Origin: Paenibacillus cremeus | GTDB taxonomy: Bacteria; Bacillota; Bacilli; Paenibacillales; NBRC-103111 | Direction of reading: 5' to 3' | Assembly (NCBI RefSeq): GCF_007786445.1 | Contig: NZ_VNJI01000052.1 | Span: 1-53,609, forward strand | Length of the DNA: 53,609 nucleotides | Shown here: positions 26,018 through 35,178 of the stretch, piece by piece | How positions within the stretch are numbered: the stretch's first letter is position 1 | Layout of the letters: each line of letters begins with the position of its first letter | Notes under the pieces: generated by a model | What the model saw: only the letters and a program-made list of their open reading frames with translations | Database searches by the model: none | What the model was told of the DNA's origin: nothing | Position numbers and translations under genes: made by a program

Positions 26018-26295
26018 GCGAACCGCTGCTGCCTCTGACCGTTGAATTCGAGATATACTTGTCCTAATGCTGCTCCCTCCCTTTCTACTTCAGATTTTCA
26101 ATGATTGGTTCAAAGCTTTGAGCAAGTTAACTTTACTCGAAGACGTCTTGAATCGACAATATTCTTGTTTCATAAGGGCTTACTATTTTCTCAGCACAAA
26201 AAAACTTGCATCAATCCCAAGCAGGCCAAGACCAGCGAGATCGTCACAAGTTTGATTACACATCAATTTACTTTTTTCTCACACCTTGCAATTTT

Positions 26296-28530
26296 CTACG
26301 GAGCTTCTTCAAGCGCTGCATCTTTCCGATAAATCCCTGGAGTAACTCCCGTATACTTCTTGAATACCCGCAGGAACGATATAGGGTTGGAATAACCAAC
26401 CTGCATCGATATGTCCTGAATCGGCACATCGGTATGAACAATCAAAGAACTAGCATGCTCCATCCGCAGCTTGATCAAGAAATCGACAAACTTCTCGCCG
26501 GTCTCTTCTTTAAAGATTCGGCTCAATGTTTTCGGATTCAATCCAAAACGCTCGCTAATGCTATCTAAAGAGAGATTAGAGTCGGCAAAGTTTTCTTCGA
26601 TGAAAGTCCGAATCTCAGTTACCACTTTCACGTGTGGACGCCGCTCTCTAGATTGTATGATATCTTCGGATGTTTTCTGCAATTCAGATCTAAACCATAG
26701 GTAACAAGAATCGATGGTTTCCAAATCGTCGATCGCTCGCTGCAATGCTTGTCCTGCGCCACGATTCCAAATTTGCAGCACCTCCGCCGACAGCTCGCTC
26801 ATCTCCCGATGAAGGTGAAATAGGAGAAACGTCAGCAAATGTACGATATCTTCACGAGCGAACTGACCCGCCTTGAGCTCTTCAAAAATGCTGTCCAACA
26901 AAGCCGTCCATTCGGAATTGTTCAAACGATACGCTTGCGCCAATGCACGGACCGTTTTCAACAGCGGGTATACGTCGGTATGCCCCCGCACTGGCTGGTT
27001 CTCAGCGTAGATGATGGCATTGGTACCGTACCCGGGCTTGTAACGCAACGCTTCGGCCGCATCAGAGAAAGAGCGGTATATCTCATCCGCTGAATCGGCG
27101 GCGGGTCCAAGACTGAATGAAACGGTGAACGGGAGATGCTCCAAGTGCCAATGTTGGGACTTGCGGCAGATCTCATCTACCGTGAAGGATGAAATGTCAT
27201 TACCCATCAACAATAGGCCCATCCGGTGATTGGATACCCATTCGCACAAGACCGACAATCCAGCGTTCTCCCCCAATTCTTTTAAAACAGAGCCGATGAT
27301 GAACTTATACAATTGTTGATCACGCTGTGTGAACGACCGTTGGAATTCGGCATAGCGATCGATTTCGAGCACAACTGGAATGGCCTCCATAGAATCGGAT
27401 ACAATTCCGAAACGGCGCATCGCTTCTTTCCATTCATCCTCGGAAAAACGGCGATTTCCCTCCAAAAGCTCTTGGAAAAACACGTGCTTCTGCAAAACAA
27501 GGTGTTCACCATGCTGCCTCTGATATTCAGAGGTTTGCTCTTGCAGTTGGTCTAGGGTATCGGCAATGATTCGAAATTCGTCCAATTTTTTCCCGGCAGC
27601 GGGTAAAGGGCTCGTTTGCTCACTGATTCGCTTCAAGATCATTTCGATCGGCTTATAATGCCTTTTTGATACGTAAAAGACGGACAGAAGTCCGAATGCA
27701 AGCAGCAGAAGCACTAAAACCACCCAGGCCACCGAAAATCCCGAGAGAAAATGGTTATATATCGAATTGCGATATCCGACTCGAACTTCAAAGCCGGTGT
27801 ACGCTGAAGTAACGGCAGAAAGGCTGGTGAGCTTGCTATCCGGCATTTCCGCGACATTCGCAAATTGCGTCGTTTTGTCGTAAAACAGACGTCCACTTCT
27901 ATCCAATAAATTCGTATAGAACGATTTCGCATCTACCATTCCGTCAATCTCTTTTTGCAGCAGTAGCGGGTTGACATTCACCACAATCAGACCTTGATCT
28001 TCAAAAAGCAGCGGATACTTCCTCACGAGCGAAATAACCGGCTTCATCTGATCGTTCTCGCTTTTAACAAAGCGAATGGAGGTCCAGTTCCGGTCGTATT
28101 CCTTCTTTAATTGTTCAGTGATAAACACCCGATCGACGAACGCATCGATCCCCATCATCGTACTGTTGCTAATTACGCGATTGTCCTCAGTACGATACAA
28201 ATAAACTTGATCTATCAACTCGTTGGAAAGCACGATGTTATTCAGAATCGCGGAAGCCTTCTGATTGACGAGTGCGTCGTTCGGCATCTTATAAAAATCT
28301 CGAACGGTTTCGTTGCTGCGAAGCTCCTTCACGATCTGATCGCTAATGGAACGAAGCGAATTGTCAACGGACTGGCTGATTTGCTCAGCTATAATCCTAT
28401 TGGTCGAAACGGCCTGCCGTTTAGCTTGCTCACTGAGTACAAGGACAAATAGAAACACGAGTACGGAAAAAACTATAAGAAAGATTGGTATATATGAAAG
28501 CAACAAACGGTTCAGCCAAGTGTTCTTCAT
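26296..28530 (-). CDS. Membrane-bound AraC-family regulator (YesN/LipR-like one-protein sensor)
   Basis: A 744-aa protein. One membrane helix lies at about 10-32. A large extracytoplasmic sensor region of the Cache type follows (~33-265), then a second helix (WVVLVLLLLAFGLLSVFYV) and a cytosolic linker with coiled-coil character (SKRHYKPIEMILKRISEQ). The C-terminal AraC double helix-turn-helix covers about the last 100 residues (LSLDSISERFGLNPKTLSRIFKEE, IQDISMQVGYSNPISFLRVFKKY). It should sense a ligand or the binding protein outside the cell and activate the adjacent transporter operon directly, without a separate kinase. GGAGTC precedes ATG 28530. Confidence 0.9.
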   Translation of the reverse strand: MKNTWLNRLLLSYIPIFLIVFSVLVFLFVLVLSEQAKRQAVSTNRIIAEQISQSVDNSLRSISDQIVKELRSNETVRDFYKMPNDALVNQKASAILNNIVLSNELIDQVYLYRTEDNRVISNSTMMGIDAFVDRVFITEQLKKEYDRNWTSIRFVKSENDQMKPVISLVRKYPLLFEDQGLIVVNVNPLLLQKEIDGMVDAKSFYTNLLDRSGRLFYDKTTQFANVAEMPDSKLTSLSAVTSAYTGFEVRVGYRNSIYNHFLSGFSVAWVVLVLLLLAFGLLSVFYVSKRHYKPIEMILKRISEQTSPLPAAGKKLDEFRIIADTLDQLQEQTSEYQRQHGEHLVLQKHVFFQELLEGNRRFSEDEWKEAMRRFGIVSDSMEAIPVVLEIDRYAEFQRSFTQRDQQLYKFIIGSVLKELGENAGLSVLCEWVSNHRMGLLLMGNDISSFTVDEICRKSQHWHLEHLPFTVSFSLGPAADSADEIYRSFSDAAEALRYKPGYGTNAIIYAENQPVRGHTDVYPLLKTVRALAQAYRLNNSEWTALLDSIFEELKAGQFAREDIVHLLTFLLFHLHREMSELSAEVLQIWNRGAGQALQRAIDDLETIDSCYLWFRSELQKTSEDIIQSRERRPHVKVVTEIRTFIEENFADSNLSLDSISERFGLNPKTLSRIFKEETGEKFVDFLIKLRMEHASSLIVHTDVPIQDISMQVGYSNPISFLRVFKKYTGVTPGIYRKDAALEEAP

Positions 28531-29054
28531 GATGACTCCTGTTTGAATTCCAAAGGTTTGAGCCTATATTATCATATAAAGCAAATCTCAAACAAACCGT
28601 ATTCTCAAATACACTCCTTACAGTTATTAGATACATAATCCCTTACTTTATTCTTTAATGGTATGACAGATGGCAAGCAAAAGCTGATGAATCCATCAGA
28701 TTGGAACCTCTTGTACCAAATTGAATAACGGCAGAATCTGCAGACAGTTAGTCCGGAATACGAGTGACGGTTTCTGAACAAACGTAAATTCTAGTTCAAC
28801 AGGCAGCCAAAGATGCTATCGTTTTTCCGTTTTGAATACTCCAATAAATTCCCATGTGGCACCTTTTTTTATTTTTGATACCGCGTTAGAATTCCTGTAA
28901 AATGTTGAGCTTTGCAAAAAAAACAAGCGCCTCGGTACAGTTGCCCCTTAGGCTGCTATGTTTGTGTCACCGGACACTTCTCCTTTCATTTCAGGTCCTT
29001 ATAAACACCAGATAGCCCTCTCGCTTCCCCTGGGAAGTCGAAAGGGCTTTTCCA
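28531..29054. other. Intergenic region without a recognised gene
   Basis: About 520 bases. It includes a copy of the palindrome GTGTCACCGGACAC at 28963-28976, also found near 21581, and the terminator at 29014-29048. No ribosome-site-led frame is seen. Confidence 0.45.
29014..29048. terminator. Strong hairpin at the 3' end of the F420-reductase-like gene
   Basis: AGCCCTcTCGCTTCCC pairs with GGGAAGtCGAaAGGGCT around a two-base loop. Four Ts follow on the plus strand. On the minus strand it lies just past the stop at 29055. Confidence 0.7.
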
Positions 29055-29684
29055 TTACAATCCGAACAAACGGAAAGATACATACGGATAATGGCCGTAC
29101 CGAATGGCCACCTCACGCTCAAACAAGGTCATTCGTTCAATCGTCCGATTGTTTTGAAGGGATCCGCCGTCTAGAACTCGGAACGGAATTCCGCTTAGCA
29201 TGCTGATCACCTTTTCCTTGGCGTCCAGGTCATCCCCTGTTACATACACATCACTTTGTAACCCTTGATGGACAGGTAGGTCGAATACTTTAAAGAACGT
29301 ATTCTTAAACGCCCCCACTACCTTCGTTTCAGGCAGCACGGCTTGCAGCTCTTCCGCAGCGGACGACCCCCACTCGGTCGTAAAATCCTTAAAATCCTCT
29401 GTAAACGGATTTGCAATATCCACTAATATTTTGCCAGTCAGCCGGTCCCGGTTCTTCCATGCCCATGGAATCAGGTCTCTATACCACAGGGTGTGGATAA
29501 GTATCTCGCTGTCCAGCGCTGATTCATAATCAACAAGAGCTGTGTTAGTATAGCCGTTCTCCAGAATCAGGGCTTCCACTCTATCCTTGCTCCGGGATGC
29601 CCACTGCAGGTTTGGAATATGCCCGTATAATACCTTCATGAGGCCCTGACCCATACGTCCTGTGCCGATCACTGTCGTTTTCAT
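29055..29684 (-). CDS. NADP(H)-binding reductase of the F420-dependent NADP reductase family
   Basis: A 209-aa soluble protein with an N-terminal Rossmann fold (VIGTGRMGQGL, GxGxxG at residues 7-12) and the family blocks ILVDIANPF, VVGAFKNTFFKVF and DVYVTGDDLDAKEKV (NAD(P)-binding domain of COG2085 type). In Firmicutes, which usually lack F420, such proteins probably reduce other partners with NADPH. The last residues are ordinary, with no second domain. GGAG precedes ATG 29684. It is divergent from the LysR gene with a 104-base spacer, a classical regulator-target arrangement. Confidence 0.8.
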   Translation of the reverse strand: MKTTVIGTGRMGQGLMKVLYGHIPNLQWASRSKDRVEALILENGYTNTALVDYESALDSEILIHTLWYRDLIPWAWKNRDRLTGKILVDIANPFTEDFKDFTTEWGSSAAEELQAVLPETKVVGAFKNTFFKVFDLPVHQGLQSDVYVTGDDLDAKEKVISMLSGIPFRVLDGGSLQNNRTIERMTLFEREVAIRYGHYPYVSFRLFGL

Positions 29685-29788
29685 TTCAGATCCACTCCTT
29701 TATTCAGCTGTAGAAAAATTGACATCAAGCTCGATTTCCATATACCTTAAGAACATCAAACTAACTTGGGAGCAAAAAGGGTGATTCG

Positions 29789-30649
29789 ATGAACACAGAG
29801 TGGCTGTACTGCTTCCTGGAGGCCTCTAGGCACAAGAGCTTCTCTAAAGCCAGCGAAAAATTGAATTTGACTCAACCGGCTTTAAGCAAACAAATCCGCC
29901 ATCTGGAAGAACTGCTTGGAGTGGAATTGTTCAAGCGATCTGCTTCCGGCGTCGAACTGACGGAGGAAGGCTCTTTGCTGCAGGAGCGGATCATCCCCTT
30001 CTTATCTGAGCTGGAAGCCATCAAGACAGAATTAATCAATCATCAGAAGCTCTCATCGATTCGCATAGGGACCATCCCCAGCCTTGCAGCATATTACATC
30101 CCGGATAAGCTGGTCGGGATGCAGCAGGACGGCATTCAAACTGAGCTGAATGTAAGAAGCACTTCGGCTGAGATTATCGAGCTGCTCTGCATCGGCTCTA
30201 TTGATGCAGGCATGATTCATAAAGCATCGCGAATTCCAGCACGTTATTGGACGGTGGGTCTTTTCCACGAGCCGTATTATGCCATCCTTCCGAGCCGCCA
30301 CCCCCTTGCCGATCATCAGGCGATCACTTTGGAACAGCTGAAGGACGAGCCGCTGATCGTGTATCCGAGCCAATGCGATATAAGAAGCACGATCGTTAAG
30401 GCTTTTCAAGCATCCGGCCTTGAGCCTCGTCTTGCCTTGGAGATCAACTTCGGTGAGTCGATCCCCGGGTTCGTAGCGGCCGGCGCTGGGATTACCGTTT
30501 TACCTGAAATCATTGTCAATCATATTAGTCATCTAGCCGTAAAGGCTGTGCCCATCGAGGGGTTTCCGGAAACCCGAACCATTCACTTGGTATGCGCAAG
30601 ACCTGAGCTTGGAAAGAAGCTCGCACGCTACTTCAAAGCCAAGAAGTGA
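29789..30649 (+). CDS. LysR-family transcriptional regulator
   Basis: A 286-aa regulator with a winged HTH at residues 1-60 (HKSFSKASEKLNLTQPALSKQI, GVELFKRSASGVELTEEGSLL) and a two-lobed effector domain (RIGTIPSLAAYYIPD, CIGSIDAGMIHKA, EPYYAILPSRHPLA, GAGITVLPEIIV), as in CysB/CbbR-type proteins. AAAGGGTGA precedes ATG 29789. The divergent 209-aa reductase gene is the likely target. No effector can be inferred. Confidence 0.9.
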   Translation: MNTEWLYCFLEASRHKSFSKASEKLNLTQPALSKQIRHLEELLGVELFKRSASGVELTEEGSLLQERIIPFLSELEAIKTELINHQKLSSIRIGTIPSLAAYYIPDKLVGMQQDGIQTELNVRSTSAEIIELLCIGSIDAGMIHKASRIPARYWTVGLFHEPYYAILPSRHPLADHQAITLEQLKDEPLIVYPSQCDIRSTIVKAFQASGLEPRLALEINFGESIPGFVAAGAGITVLPEIIVNHISHLAVKAVPIEGFPETRTIHLVCARPELGKKLARYFKAKK

Positions 30650-31110
30650 ATAACTCTAGATCCACCTTACCATCATGACTGCGCCCGCAGAAGTTCGTAT
30701 CTCTTAGAGGGATATAACGAATGGTTATAGCTTTGCAGACCAAAGAAACCCAATCGGCTGGAAAAAGGGGATTCCCTCGTTCCAACCAATTGGGCTTCCA
30801 TTATGGTATAAGCAGAATCTTCCCCATACTGGACGGTTCTCCATCCAGCGGTGCGTCTCGCATAAAGCAGTGCGAACTACTTGGGCGGGCTAGATACACA
30901 GACGGCCGTCATAATGTGGGATTTACCCATATTTTAACATGAAAAATTGAAGATAACTGCCAGCTTTGGACGATATCTTCTTCGTTGGAAAGGCCGAGCT
31001 CTATAACCATGTGCCACATTTATAACAATACTTCTGGCCTTACAAGCCGGGCTCAAATTCACGCCAATGTATCCCTGTTTGAGAGCCAACAGCAAGTGAT
31101 CTACGTTGTA
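30650..31110. other. Intergenic region with large hairpin and possible gene debris
   Basis: 460 bases. A 15-bp imperfect stem (CCCAATCGGCTGGAA with TTCCAACCAATTGGG) spans about 30749-30794. It has no T run, so it is not an obvious terminator. On the minus strand at 30900-31100 short coding-like stretches appear in different frames (VIELGLSNEEDIVQSWQLSS), perhaps a decayed dehydrogenase, but this is not secure. Confidence 0.4.
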
Positions 31111-31857
31111 TCACGCAGGAATCATCAGCTTAATGGCACCCACCGCTCCTAATAATAGGATTATCCGCTGGAACCAATGAATGGGAATCCGCGGGATCAC
31201 TCGAACTCCGATAAACGCTCCGATCGCGATGGCCGGTAGTGACCAAAGGTTTAAGATCAGAGAATTTGTTGTGATCATATCTAGCTGGAAATATAAGGGC
31301 ACCTTCAACAAATTGACTACCAGATAGAACCAAGCTCCCGTCCCAACAAACTCTTGCTTGGGTAGCTTCTTGCCAAACAAATACATGGACATGATAACCC
31401 CTGATACGTTTCCCACCATCGTGGCGTATCCGGCTAATATCCCCATGGTCGACGTAAACCATTTGGAGCTGGGCAATCGTTCGTCCAGCTTTGTCCCATA
31501 CCGATCCTTCAATACTTGAAGCCCAATCAAAATCAGCAGCATTAAGCCCAGTAAAAATTTGATATGGGTATCATCGTATAAACGCAGTATGACATAACCG
31601 AATGCAATTCCAATGAGTACCCAAGGGATCAGCGAGATCAAATATTTCCATACTACATTCCGCCGGTAATAAACGACCGCGATGATATCAGCGACTATGA
31701 GTACCGGAAGCAGCGTACCAACGGCCTGCTTCGCCGGAAATACCTGCGTCATCAAGGCGGCGTTCAGTATGCCCAGCGTGGCAAGGCCGGTCTTAGCGAA
31801 CCCGGCGAGTATGCCTGCCAGCAGCATAATGACAATCTGGAGTTGATCGTAATTCAT
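31111..31857 (-). CDS. TauE/SafE-family membrane transporter
   Basis: A protein of about 248 aa with some seven to eight hydrophobic helices, the TauE/SafE signature near the start (LLAGILAGFAKTGLATLGIL) and the half-repeat in the second part (TSTMGILAGYATMVGNVSG, WSLPAIAIGAFIGVRV). The family exports or imports small organic anions such as sulfite, sulfonates or carboxylates. ATG 31857 (MNYDQLQIV) is favoured because GGGG lies seven bases ahead; a start at 31875 adds six residues. It follows the terminator of the catabolic cluster on the same strand, so it could profit from readthrough but is best seen as its own unit. Confidence 0.85.
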   Translation of the reverse strand: MNYDQLQIVIMLLAGILAGFAKTGLATLGILNAALMTQVFPAKQAVGTLLPVLIVADIIAVVYYRRNVVWKYLISLIPWVLIGIAFGYVILRLYDDTHIKFLLGLMLLILIGLQVLKDRYGTKLDERLPSSKWFTSTMGILAGYATMVGNVSGVIMSMYLFGKKLPKQEFVGTGAWFYLVVNLLKVPLYFQLDMITTNSLILNLWSLPAIAIGAFIGVRVIPRIPIHWFQRIILLLGAVGAIKLMIPA

Positions 31858-31903
31858 CCGTATTCCCCATTCCAATTTGGTCCATGCTTCGTGTAGTAAG
31901 AAA

Positions 31904-31920
31904 AGCTCCTTATCGGAGCC
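31904..31920 (-). terminator. Short second hairpin ahead of the TauE gene
   Basis: GCTCC/GGAGC with a 5-base loop and TTTTCTT after it on the minus strand, in the leader of the TauE-like gene. It may act as a backup terminator or attenuator. Confidence 0.45.
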
Positions 31921-31946
31921 TTTCGAAGAAACACATAGGTGTTAAA

Positions 31947-31986
31947 AAACTACTGTACGGATGGTTCATGATCCGTACAGTAGTTT
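31947..31986 (-). terminator. Perfect terminator of the Tm-1/PEP-hydrolase cluster
   Basis: AAACTACTGTACGGAT pairs without mismatch with ATCCGTACAGTAGTTT around an 8-base loop. On the minus strand it is followed by TTTTAACACC. It lies 19 bases past the stop at 32005. Confidence 0.9.
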
Positions 31987-32004
31987 GCTTGCGGGATTTA
32001 TACG

Positions 32005-32838
32005 CTATACGGTGCTTCCGATTTGCTTAAATTTTCGCACCTGCTCCGTAATGGCAATCTCCGTGGGAAGACGCTCGACGCTCGACGCTCCGAAGAATCC
32101 GGCTACACCCTTGGTGCGGTTAAGCACATAAGCCGCATCCTCCGGCTCCGAAATGGGACCTCCGTGGCATATGACCATAATATCGGGATTCACGGATTTC
32201 CCCGCATCGTGGATACGCTGAACCAAATCTACAGATTCGTCCAACGTCAGCGCAGTCGTTGCTCCAATGCTCCCCTTGGTGGTCAAGCCAACATGAGCTA
32301 CCAGTACGTCAGCACCGGCTTTTGCCATTTTAATTGCATCTTCTTCATTGAAGACATAAGGGGTAGTTAACAGGCCCAGATCATGAGCTTTGCGGATCAT
32401 TTCCACTTCAAGATCGTAACCCATTCCCGTTTCCTCGAGATTTTGTCTAAACATACCATCACAAAGTCCGACTGTAGGGAAGTTTTGAACGCCAGTGAAG
32501 CCCATATCCTTCAACTGCTTCAAATAAACATCCATAATACGGAACGGATCGGTGCCACATACACCAGCAAGCACAGGCGTATTCTTCACGATAGGAAGTA
32601 CCTCGCCGGCCATTTCCACTACGATCTGATTGGCATCGCCGTACGGCATAAGTCCGGCTAAGGAGCCGCGCCCTGCCATCCGGTAACGACCTGAATTATA
32701 AATAATGATCAAATCAACCCCGCCGAGCTCGGCGCATTTGGCCGACAAGCCGGTGCCCGCACCAGCCCCGAGCAACGTATGTCCTTCCGATACTTGTGCC
32801 TTAAGCCTGCTTAGCGCTTCCTCCCTGGATATAGCCAT
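32005..32838 (-). CDS. Phosphoenolpyruvate hydrolase family TIM-barrel protein
   Basis: A 277-aa protein of the PEP-hydrolase-like/TIM-barrel family (PF09370), related to the second domain of plant Tm-1-like proteins. Typical blocks are GAGAGTGLSAKCAE, DLIIIYNSGRYRMAGRGSLAGLMPYGDAN, LAGVCGTDPFR, VQNFPTVGLCDG, DVLVAHVGLTTKGSIGA, MVICHGGPISEPEDA and GFFGASSVERLP. These suit a phosphate- or carboxylate-binding barrel lyase. The reaction is not established for this branch. AGGAGGGAGA precedes ATG 32838. It is the last gene of the cluster, 15 bases after the cupin, with its usual partner (UPF0261/Tm-1-like) at the far end of the same cluster. Confidence 0.85.
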   Translation of the reverse strand: MAISREEALSRLKAQVSEGHTLLGAGAGTGLSAKCAELGGVDLIIIYNSGRYRMAGRGSLAGLMPYGDANQIVVEMAGEVLPIVKNTPVLAGVCGTDPFRIMDVYLKQLKDMGFTGVQNFPTVGLCDGMFRQNLEETGMGYDLEVEMIRKAHDLGLLTTPYVFNEEDAIKMAKAGADVLVAHVGLTTKGSIGATTALTLDESVDLVQRIHDAGKSVNPDIMVICHGGPISEPEDAAYVLNRTKGVAGFFGASSVERLPTEIAITEQVRKFKQIGSTV

Positions 32839-32853
32839 GATGCTCTCCCTCCT

Positions 32854-33216
32854 TTATTCACCAATAGTTTGCCGGTCTGCAGAGGAATAAGCAATAATCA
32901 TCCGGCAGGGCTCCCAGCTTGTAACCTTGGCATTATGAGGTACATTGCGCGGGATCCGCAGCATCATACCAGGCTTCAAGTGATATACTTCGTTGCCCAG
33001 CGTGTGATCGCACTCTCCGGAGAGGAGGAAGATCACCTCTTCACAGTTCGGATGGATATGACGAGGATTTTCTTTGCCGGCCTCGATATACACCATGCCG
33101 AAGGTCATCTCCGCCTCCGGATCGATTTCCTTTCCGCACAGCCATTGAATTTTTCCCCAATCCATATTCAAAATTCGTGATTCTTCCTGTTTGTTCAAAT
33201 CTGTAATCGTCGCCAT
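32854..33216 (-). CDS. Small cupin protein
   Basis: A 120-aa single-domain cupin. Motif 1 is ENPRHIHPNCEEVIFLLSGE (His, His, Glu metal ligands) and motif 2 is LRIPRNVPHNA (final His). The N-terminus is MATITDLNKQEESRI. Such proteins isomerise or bind sugars or sugar acids. A broken relative sharing the start and the end of this protein lies at 35361-35448, so the gene was once duplicated. GGGAGA precedes ATG 33216. It sits between the kinase-like gene and the PEP-hydrolase-family gene. Confidence 0.85.
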   Translation of the reverse strand: MATITDLNKQEESRILNMDWGKIQWLCGKEIDPEAEMTFGMVYIEAGKENPRHIHPNCEEVIFLLSGECDHTLGNEVYHLKPGMMLRIPRNVPHNAKVTSWEPCRMIIAYSSADRQTIGE

Positions 33217-33257
33217 ATCCGCATTCTCCCTTATTATGTTAATTTGAACCTATAGAC

Positions 33258-33302
33258 ACTAACTAACTAACTAACAAACTAACTAGCTAACTAACTAGCT
33301 AA
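33258..33302. repeat. ACTA-type tetranucleotide microsatellite
   Basis: About eleven tandem ACTA units, three of them changed (CAAA or AGCT variants), over 45 bases in the 91-base gap between the kinase-like and cupin genes. On the transcribed strand it gives stop codons in every frame. Confidence 0.9.
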
Positions 33303-33306
33303 GACC

Positions 33307-34311
33307 CTAGTCTGTTACCCCAAGTAGTGGAGGCTTCGGTAGATTAAGAGTCTTTGCGGCCCAACGGAGCGCAGGGCCTAATTGTAATCGCTGAATTTGC
33401 CTGAGTCGAGGGAGTGCCGGTATCGCCGGCTTTCCAGCTCGGGTAGCGAAGAAGCCCGCAGTGGCTGCCGCAGCAGCTTTTTCCGCGAAAGAAGGAAAAG
33501 CGATACCTTCAGAAGCCATGACATTCATATATTCAGGCATTAGCTGTTCTGCTGTAGGTCCCCCTTCCCCTGCTATACTAGGAAAGAAGAATATCACGTC
33601 TAAAATTAGGGGGCCTGCACAAACCAGCGCCCAGTCAAACAAAATAAGCTCACCGTTCCTGAAGCGAAGGTTATCTGAACGGATGTCGCTGTGAATTAAA
33701 CCCCAAGGTTGATCCGTTCGCAACAACTCAGCCTCCATATCCACAAGCTGATTAATATTGTTATTTATCCACGACTCTGCCTGACCCTCATGCCCTGGGA
33801 ATAAAGTAAGTAAATGGTTTAGCTCCTCACGGTCATTTCGAATTTTTATCCAATTGTCGTTGAAGCCTTTCGATTTGATCATTTCAACCTTGCTTGCCTC
33901 TTTTATGCCACGGAGATGAAACCGTGCGATGTCACGGACTGCTTTCACCGCCAAATTTAACGTCCACGGCGGGACCTTTATGGATCCTTTAAGATCTTCA
34001 AGCAGAAGAAGGTACCAGTCTTTATCAATTACTGAGCCTAAATAAGCTGGAGATATGGACGCAACAGCTTCAATTTTTTGATAAGCCACCTGCTCCAGAG
34101 GAATAACCCTCCAATTTTCTGGGGTTGAGCCTTTACCTGCTCCTTTGGCAAACACTGTGCGGCCATCCTTAAGAAAAAGCCTGAAGGTTGCGCTTGGTCC
34201 GTATCCTCCATATATACGAAGCCCTCTGCAAATAGGAGACCCTGCCATTACAGCGAGCTTTTCTCTTATTTCTATCGGTACATTCCTCCACAATGGCTTT
34301 TGCTCACGCAA
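33307..34311 (-). CDS. APH/choline-kinase-fold phosphotransferase
   Basis: A 334-aa kinase-like protein. It has a glycine-rich start (IYGGYGPSATFRLFLKDG), the Lys region VFAKGAGKG, the hinge YLLLLEDLKG, the catalytic loop IHSDIRSDNL (HxDxxxxN) and the metal motif ELILFDWALVCAGP (DW in place of DxG). The fold is secure; the acceptor could be a sugar, amine or drug. The start is TTG 34311, with GGAG eight bases upstream; no better ATG exists. It seems out of place in a sugar-acid cluster and has a microsatellite at its 3' end and a 114-base gap upstream, so insertion into the cluster is likely. Alternatively it could be the missing sugar kinase. Confidence 0.75.
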   Translation of the reverse strand: MREQKPLWRNVPIEIREKLAVMAGSPICRGLRIYGGYGPSATFRLFLKDGRTVFAKGAGKGSTPENWRVIPLEQVAYQKIEAVASISPAYLGSVIDKDWYLLLLEDLKGSIKVPPWTLNLAVKAVRDIARFHLRGIKEASKVEMIKSKGFNDNWIKIRNDREELNHLLTLFPGHEGQAESWINNNINQLVDMEAELLRTDQPWGLIHSDIRSDNLRFRNGELILFDWALVCAGPLILDVIFFFPSIAGEGGPTAEQLMPEYMNVMASEGIAFPSFAEKAAAAATAGFFATRAGKPAIPALPRLRQIQRLQLGPALRWAAKTLNLPKPPLLGVTD

Positions 34312-34425
34312 TCAGCTTCACTCCGCTCGCAGTGTTTTAAACAAGTAAGTTCGGGGGCTAAACCACAAATTTACCGTCATTATTTTTAGTTCCTTGCGCT
34401 CGTGGGAAATTTCCGTGAAGCTTGA

Positions 34426-35178
34426 TTACTTCAATCCATCGCGTATATAGGTATAGCAGTCCTTTAAGCCTTCGGCGATTCCGCCCCCGCTTTCCTCGTC
34501 CGCTGAAATCCAGCCCTTATATTGAATATCTTTAATCGCTCCAAAAATCCGTTTAAAATCAATACCTCCTTGACCTAACACTTTCCATTCTCCATTACTG
34601 AAATCCTTGAGATGGAAATTATCTATCACTTGGCCGAAACTGCGGATGACTTCTGCTCCATCGTTAATACCGGACTTCACCAAATGAGCAGTGTCGACGG
34701 TTAAACCGACCGCTTTATTCTGGATTTTATCAAAGAACACATCAAAGTCCTCACGATACATTACCGGTTGATTATAATGATGGTGCAGTGATAATTTAAC
34801 GCCTTGCTGCTGCGCCTCAAGGCCGAGCTCCGACAATTGGCCCGCGTATTTACAAATATCATCGGCCGTTACCTCACTGCGAGGAACACCATGACAATAT
34901 ACGATCAAGTCAGTACCGATTTCAGAGGCGAATCGAAATACCTTGCGAAGTTGTTCGATATTCGCATCATCCAGCCTGCCGCCTGTGATGAGTGCCGAGC
35001 CAACTCCCGGTAAATGCCCCCATTGCTCCTTAAATTTTCCCGGTTCATTAAGATAAGGTATATATTGGGGGGCTTTCAATTGCAGTCCGTCATAGCCCAC
35101 CGCTCTATACTGCTGAAATAGAGTCCTTTGATCCTCTTCGTTTGAAGTGGGCCTCGAAAAAGCTATTTGAATACTCAT
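34426..35178 (-). CDS. Sugar phosphate isomerase/epimerase (TIM barrel)
   Basis: A 250-aa AP-endonuclease-2-like barrel (IolE/IolI/xylose isomerase-like). Visible blocks are YDGLQLKAPQYIPYL, DLIVYCHGVPRSE, VKLSLHHHYNQPVMYRE, VGLTVDTAHLVKSG (metal Asp/His), DNFHLKDFSNGEWKVLGQGG (metal His/Asp with the GxG loop) and WISADEES (metal Glu). It should interconvert keto sugars or inositol-type intermediates made by the neighbouring Gfo/Idh/MocA dehydrogenases. GTAGGAGG precedes ATG 35178. It is unlike the isomerase at 21742 in detail, so the two are not recent copies. Confidence 0.82.
   Translation of the reverse strand: MSIQIAFSRPTSNEEDQRTLFQQYRAVGYDGLQLKAPQYIPYLNEPGKFKEQWGHLPGVGSALITGGRLDDANIEQLRKVFRFASEIGTDLIVYCHGVPRSEVTADDICKYAGQLSELGLEAQQQGVKLSLHHHYNQPVMYREDFDVFFDKIQNKAVGLTVDTAHLVKSGINDGAEVIRSFGQVIDNFHLKDFSNGEWKVLGQGGIDFKRIFGAIKDIQYKGWISADEESGGGIAEGLKDCYTYIRDGLK

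Noticed and set aside
30900..31105. Decayed zinc dehydrogenase on the minus strand
   Set aside because: Only short coding-like pieces in different frames; not enough to name a family.
33258..33302. Short tandem repeat as a possible CRISPR piece
   Set aside because: Four-base units without spacers and no cas genes; it is a microsatellite.
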